Positions 5,928-9,265 of a stretch of DNA of 9,265 nt are shown piece after piece (the first letter of the stretch is position 1; every line of letters begins with the position of its first letter). Where the stretch lies: assembly GCA_031266315.1 (NCBI GenBank), contig JAISBG010000560.1, positions 1 through 9,265 of the forward strand, in the 5' to 3' direction. The position numbers and the translations under genes are program-made. The notes under the pieces were generated by a model. That model was not told where the DNA came from and did not search any database. It was given only the letters and a program-made list of their open reading frames with translations. The DNA is from Planctomycetaceae bacterium (GTDB taxonomy: Bacteria > Planctomycetota > Planctomycetia > Pirellulales > Thermoguttaceae).

Positions 5928-8453
5928 GTGAGCGCAAACCTGCTTGATTTTTCAGAGACGATGCGGCGAATTATGCAACATCCGACGGCAAGTTTTTCAA
6001 ATTTTTCCGAAGGTTTGGAAGATGTTCATGTTCATTTGCCGGTTGCTTCGGTGGAACGGTTGCACGGTAATCCCGAAACCGTTTGCCGCGAACTCAATCT
6101 TTGTGATCAGGAAGAAATCTATCTCTTTTGTCCAACCGAAGAGGAAATCAAACGTCTCACTGAATTATTTGTGGGTCTGAAACCAGTTCAAGAATCAAGA
6201 TTTCATTTTGTCAAAGGACGGCTTTCTTCAGGATTTAAACTGTTGCGGAAAACAGGGAACGGAAAACAACCGATTGAAAATACAAAAAAAGAATCGAAAA
6301 AGGAAAAGATTCCGCTTTCAAATTTTTCGTATTCGGTTTCCCGTTCTTCTTTCCTTTTGCTCTCCGTTTCGGAATTACTGGAGCGTCACGAAATTCGCCG
6401 TCCCAAACGCCGCCAACTCGGACAGGTAATTGATTCCTTTCTTGATCTTAAACCGGGTGATTTTGTTGTTCACGTGGCGCATGGAATTGCCCGCTATCGC
6501 GGTATTGAAACCTTGATGAAAGGACAACAGCAAGAAGAACATCTTCATCTGGAATTTGCGGATTCCCAAGCACTTTATGTACCGGTTTCAAAAATCGGTC
6601 TTGTCCAGAAATATGTTGCGGGTAACAAATATAAACCGAAACTGGCAAAGATTGGCGGTCAACTTTGGGCGCGTCACAAAAAAACGGTTCAGGAAGCGGT
6701 TTTTGATCTTGCGGAAGAGATGATCGAACTGCAAGCCCGCCGTAATGCCCAACCCGGAGTTGCGTTTCCGGTTGATTCCGATTGGCAACGGGAATTTGAT
6801 GCGTTGTTTCCGTTTCGGGAAACAAACGATCAACTCTTAGCCATTGAAGCCGTTAAACATGATATGGAACTTCCGCGACCAATGGATCGTTTGCTTTGCG
6901 GTGATGTCGGGTTCGGCAAAACGGAAGTTGCGATTCGTGCGGCGTTCAAAGCGGTTGATGCGGGTTATCAGGTTGCTGTTTTGGTTCCGACAACCATTCT
7001 TGCCGAACAACACGCTAAAACTTTTTCCGAGCGAATGAGGGAATTTCCAATTACAGTTGCCGCGTTGTCGCGTTTCCAGTCGAAAACGGAACAAAAAAAA
7101 ATTATCGAACATCTTGCCGACGGAACAGTTGATATTGTTATTGGAACTCACCGGATTGTTTCTTCCGATATTTCATTTCAAAATCTTGGGCTGGTGGTGA
7201 TTGACGAGGAACAGCGTTTTGGTGTTCATCACAAGGAACGGTTAAAATTGTTTCGGGATTCGGTCGATGTGCTGACAATGACCGCAACACCAATTCCGCG
7301 AACATTGCATTTTTCGTTGTTGGGGATTCGGGAGATTTCAAATCTTGAAACACCGCCGGAAGACCGTTTGGCAGTGGAAACACGAGTGGTCCGGTTCGAT
7401 GACGAGTTGATTCGTTCTGCGGTTCTGCGGGAATTAAACCGTAACGGTCAAATATTTTTCGTTCATAATCGTGTGTACGATATGGAAGAACTTGCCGGAC
7501 GGATTCAACGTATTGTTCCTGAATGTCGTATCGGGGTTGGTCATGCTCAGATGCCGGACGAGGAACTGGAAGAGGTGATGAAGGCGTTTGTGGATCATCA
7601 ATTCGATATGCTTTTGAGTACAACAATTATTGAAAGCGGTCTGGATATTCCGAACGCTAATACCATTTTTATTGACGAAGCGGATCACTACGGTCTGGCG
7701 GATTTACACCAACTTCGCGGGCGTGTGGGGCGTTACAAACATCAGGCGTACTGTTATCTTTTGCTGGGACGGAATCAGATGCTCCATTCGCAGGCAGCGA
7801 AACGGCTTCGTGCTATTGAGGAATACGCTCATCTCGGAAGCGGATTTCATTTGGCAATGCGTGATTTGGAAATTCGCGGCGCGGGCAATATTTTAGGAAC
7901 ACAACAAAGCGGTCATATTGCAGCGGTTGGTTACGAAATGTATTGCCAATTCCTTGAAACGGCAGTTCGGACGTTGAAGCAATTACCGCCGAAAACTGTT
8001 GTTGAGGTGGAACTGGATTTACCCGGTGTCGCGTTAATTCCAATGTCTTACGTGACGGATCAACGGATTAAGATTGATCTTTACCGGCGGCTGACGCGCG
8101 TAACAACATTGGAGGAATGTACTGATTTACGCAACGAAATGACAGACCGTTTTGGTCAGCCGCCGCTGGAAGTGCAACGATTATTGATTCATTCAAAAAT
8201 TCGGGTTTTGGCACACCGTTACCGAATTCGGACGATTAAACTCGAATCCGGCATTGTAGGAGACAGCGGTTATGTTGTCTTTAATTACGTTTCGCAACCG
8301 TTAATGGAAAAACTTCGCGAAAAATTGAAACGTCAAAACCGAACCATTCGTTTTACGCAAGATCGTAACGCTTATATTCCGTTACCGCCGAATCTTTCAC
8401 GTCATTCCGATCCTGATATTCTACTCCGGTTAGTTACTGAAATCCTGTATTGA
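5928..8453 (+). CDS. mfd: Mfd-like transcription-repair coupling factor lacking the N-terminal UvrB-like module
   Basis: Mfd removes RNA polymerase stalled at DNA damage and recruits UvrA. The C-terminal two thirds are present in order: a D3-like part (about 30-160) with a Lys-rich linker (113-128); the RNA-polymerase-interacting domain (about 170-250, LKPGDFVVHVAHGIARY at 174-190); then the RecG-like translocase. In the latter are Walker A GDVGFGKT (325-332), DEEQ (426-429), TATPIPRT (452-459), TTIIESGLDIP (565-575), QLRGRVGR (595-602) and the TRG-type DLEIRGAG (646-653). A TRCF C-terminal domain (about 690-841) follows. Typical Mfd has about 1,150 residues; this has 841, and the missing part corresponds to D1a-D2-D1b at the N-terminus, which includes the UvrA-binding surface. 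An in-frame stop just upstream shows the shortening is not a start-choice error. Catalytic motifs are intact, so translocase activity is expected, but UvrA recruitment is doubtful. Confidence 0.93.
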   Translation: MSANLLDFSETMRRIMQHPTASFSNFSEGLEDVHVHLPVASVERLHGNPETVCRELNLCDQEEIYLFCPTEEEIKRLTELFVGLKPVQESRFHFVKGRLSSGFKLLRKTGNGKQPIENTKKESKKEKIPLSNFSYSVSRSSFLLLSVSELLERHEIRRPKRRQLGQVIDSFLDLKPGDFVVHVAHGIARYRGIETLMKGQQQEEHLHLEFADSQALYVPVSKIGLVQKYVAGNKYKPKLAKIGGQLWARHKKTVQEAVFDLAEEMIELQARRNAQPGVAFPVDSDWQREFDALFPFRETNDQLLAIEAVKHDMELPRPMDRLLCGDVGFGKTEVAIRAAFKAVDAGYQVAVLVPTTILAEQHAKTFSERMREFPITVAALSRFQSKTEQKKIIEHLADGTVDIVIGTHRIVSSDISFQNLGLVVIDEEQRFGVHHKERLKLFRDSVDVLTMTATPIPRTLHFSLLGIREISNLETPPEDRLAVETRVVRFDDELIRSAVLRELNRNGQIFFVHNRVYDMEELAGRIQRIVPECRIGVGHAQMPDEELEEVMKAFVDHQFDMLLSTTIIESGLDIPNANTIFIDEADHYGLADLHQLRGRVGRYKHQAYCYLLLGRNQMLHSQAAKRLRAIEEYAHLGSGFHLAMRDLEIRGAGNILGTQQSGHIAAVGYEMYCQFLETAVRTLKQLPPKTVVEVELDLPGVALIPMSYVTDQRIKIDLYRRLTRVTTLEECTDLRNEMTDRFGQPPLEVQRLLIHSKIRVLAHRYRIRTIKLESGIVGDSGYVVFNYVSQPLMEKLREKLKRQNRTIRFTQDRNAYIPLPPNLSRHSDPDILLRLVTEILY

Positions 8454-8541
8454 CAAACGGAAGGCAACACAATCTGTCCGCGTTAATCCGATTCACAGTT
8501 GGCGAAAATGCGTAGGCTATTAGGTATTGTAATATCGTTTC
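8454..8541. other. Intergenic region after the Mfd-like gene
   Basis: No gene and no clear terminator are seen. TAGGCTATTAGGT (8514-8526) faintly resembles the complement of AATAGCCCACCT at 8739-8750. These may be the eroded ends of an element of the A/B/C type enclosing the hairpins between them. Confidence 0.3.
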
Positions 8542-8684
8542 GGTTTTTAACCGACCCTTTGGGTCGAATATTTATAGTTGGAAACAAATATTCGACCCCA
8601 TAAGGGGGCGCATATAAAAACCGTAACCGTTTGGCTATAAATATACGACTCAAAGGGTCGGATAAATACCGTAACCGTTTGGCT
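8542..8684. repeat. Hairpin-rich repeat with 36-bp inverted arms
   Basis: Positions 8542-8577 and 8635-8670 are inverted copies with about four mismatches in 36, both containing CGACCCTTTGGGTCG-like palindromes (8552-8566 and 8646-8660). Between them is another hairpin, ATATTCGACCCC..GGGGGCGCATAT (about 8588-8615). The 17-base ACCGTAACCGTTTGGCT occurs twice in direct orientation, at 8620-8636 and 8668-8684, each time just after a hairpin. This suggests a repeated hairpin-plus-tag unit. No coding frame. Confidence 0.6.
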
Positions 8685-8709
8685 TGTTGGAGTCAATGAT
8701 GAGTCAATC

Positions 8710-8750
8710 AGCGCGACCCTTCAGCGAATCTTTTGATGAATAGCCCACCT
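8710..8750. repeat. Remnant resembling the right end of the A/B/C element
   Basis: GCGCGACCCTTCAGCGAATC (8711-8730) followed by AATAGCCCACCT at 8739-8750 resembles the right ends of copies B (TTTCAGCGAAAGGTTGCCCACCT split over 5822-5844) and C. The match is partial, and the corresponding left end is doubtful. Confidence 0.35.
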
Positions 8751-8793
8751 CTTTTTGCGTTTAAAACGAACTTTTCAATGCTTAGACACCGAA

Positions 8794-8998
8794 TCATGAA
8801 TTTTTCTGTCCCGTTAGGGACAACATGTTGGTAGAAAACGATGCAATAAATTAAATTGTCCGCATCCCGTAGGGATGCCATGTTGGTAAGGTCAATTATT
8901 GTTCCCTGATTTCACCAACATTTCGTCCCTAACGGGACGAGCGTTTTTGATCGGTATTGTTTTTCTACCAACATCTTGTCCCTAAGGGGACAGAAATG
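8794..8998. repeat. Four-hairpin palindromic element, copy 2, inverted relative to copy 1
   Basis: Read on the minus strand this matches 3622-3822 throughout, including the unstructured link AACAATACCGATCAAAAAC and the central ACCTTACCAACAT. Hairpins lie at 8808-8821 (GTCCCGTTAGGGAC), 8862-8878 (GCATCCCGTAGGGATGC), 8924-8939 (CGTCCCTAACGGGACG) and 8978-8991. Where copy 1 has an imperfect GCATCCC..GGGACGC stem, this copy pairs perfectly. It lacks the outer AACCTCA-rich arms found around copy 1, so the inner 200 bp is the mobile or dispersed unit. Confidence 0.8.
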
Positions 8999-9078
8999 TG
9001 AAAATACCGAATGAACCTTAACGCAGTATATACATAATTTTACTGAATTTTATTTGATTTTTATCCTGTAAATCCTGT

Positions 9079-9265
9079 CTAAAAATATCTAACGAGTCCG
9101 AATTGTCCTGAGTGGGTGTTAGAATGTTCGCCGAGATTGAAATCATAGTCGGCGACTAATTTTGTGCGGTTACCAATTTTGAAATCACCGCCAAGTCCGG
9201 CGTTTAACGTGTGTCGTCCGAGATTGACACCGGTTAAAACTCTGTTGTTGTTACCGCCGGTTATT
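9079..9265 (-). CDS. C-terminus of an outer-membrane beta-barrel protein (autotransporter-like), partial
   Basis: The minus strand is open from the window edge to a TAG at 9079-9081, giving 61 residues of a 3'-terminal fragment. The text includes GVNLGRHTLNAGLGGDFKIG (12-31), then TKLVADYDFNLG (34-45), and ends GQFGLVRYF. The alternating pattern, Gly- and Asn-rich turns and terminal aromatic Phe are typical of the last strands of barrels inserted by the BAM machinery, and resemble autotransporter barrel ends. If so, the protein is in the outer membrane and its passenger domain lies beyond the window. Only the last two or three strands are visible, so the family assignment is tentative. It converges with the Mfd-like gene, with the repeat-rich gap between. 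Confidence 0.6.
   Translation of the reverse strand, partial: ITGGNNNRVLTGVNLGRHTLNAGLGGDFKIGNRTKLVADYDFNLGEHSNTHSGQFGLVRYF

Noticed and set aside
7138..7626. 162-codon minus-strand frame inside mfd
   Set aside because: Antisense to intact helicase motifs of the Mfd-like protein; a shadow of its codon bias.
1..9265. tRNA or rRNA genes
   Set aside because: No cloverleaf with a T-arm GTTCRANNC motif and no rRNA-like stretch was recognised in the intergenic regions.

Overview
The window looks like chromosomal DNA of a Gram-negative-type bacterium of moderate to low GC with long, repeat-rich intergenic spaces. A secreted seven-blade WD40 protein, a DHH-type phosphoesterase, a sigma-54-dependent response regulator and the barrel-like C-terminus of an outer-membrane protein would fit Planctomycetota or a related PVC lineage. 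This placement is inference from gene content only; no rRNA or other phylogenetic marker is present.

Layout. Positions 1-565 hold no gene that I can support: an AT-rich start, a palindromic composite repeat (134-345) and two terminator-like hairpins (366-469). A DHH/DHHA1 phosphoesterase follows at 566-1474. A mobile-element-like repeat (copy A, 1487-1705) separates it from a signal-peptide WD40 protein (1739-2824). The 1.37 kb between that gene and the next (2825-4193) is nearly all repeat: a diverged copy C (2946-3083), a 21-bp tandem repeat of 14 units (3148-3441), a 471-bp inverted repeat (3488-3958) enclosing a four-hairpin palindromic element, half of the 134-345 element, and a promoter candidate. 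Next come an NtrC-family regulator (4194-5603), repeat copy B (5643-5844) and an Mfd-like translocase (5928-8453). A last repeat-rich gap (8454-9078) contains a second, inverted copy of the four-hairpin element. The window ends in the 3' end of a minus-strand gene whose product ends like an outer-membrane beta-barrel (9079-9265).

The five genes do not form an obvious operon. Each is separated from the next by at least 260 bp and usually by a repeat, so they were probably transcribed independently. The main biological points are: (1) an Mfd of only 841 residues lacking the N-terminal UvrB-like, UvrA-binding module; (2) at least four families of short palindromic, terminal-inverted-repeat elements without transposase, some nested and some in inverted pairs; (3) a 21-bp minisatellite that stays open in several reading frames. 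I found no defence, CRISPR, phage or biosynthetic system.
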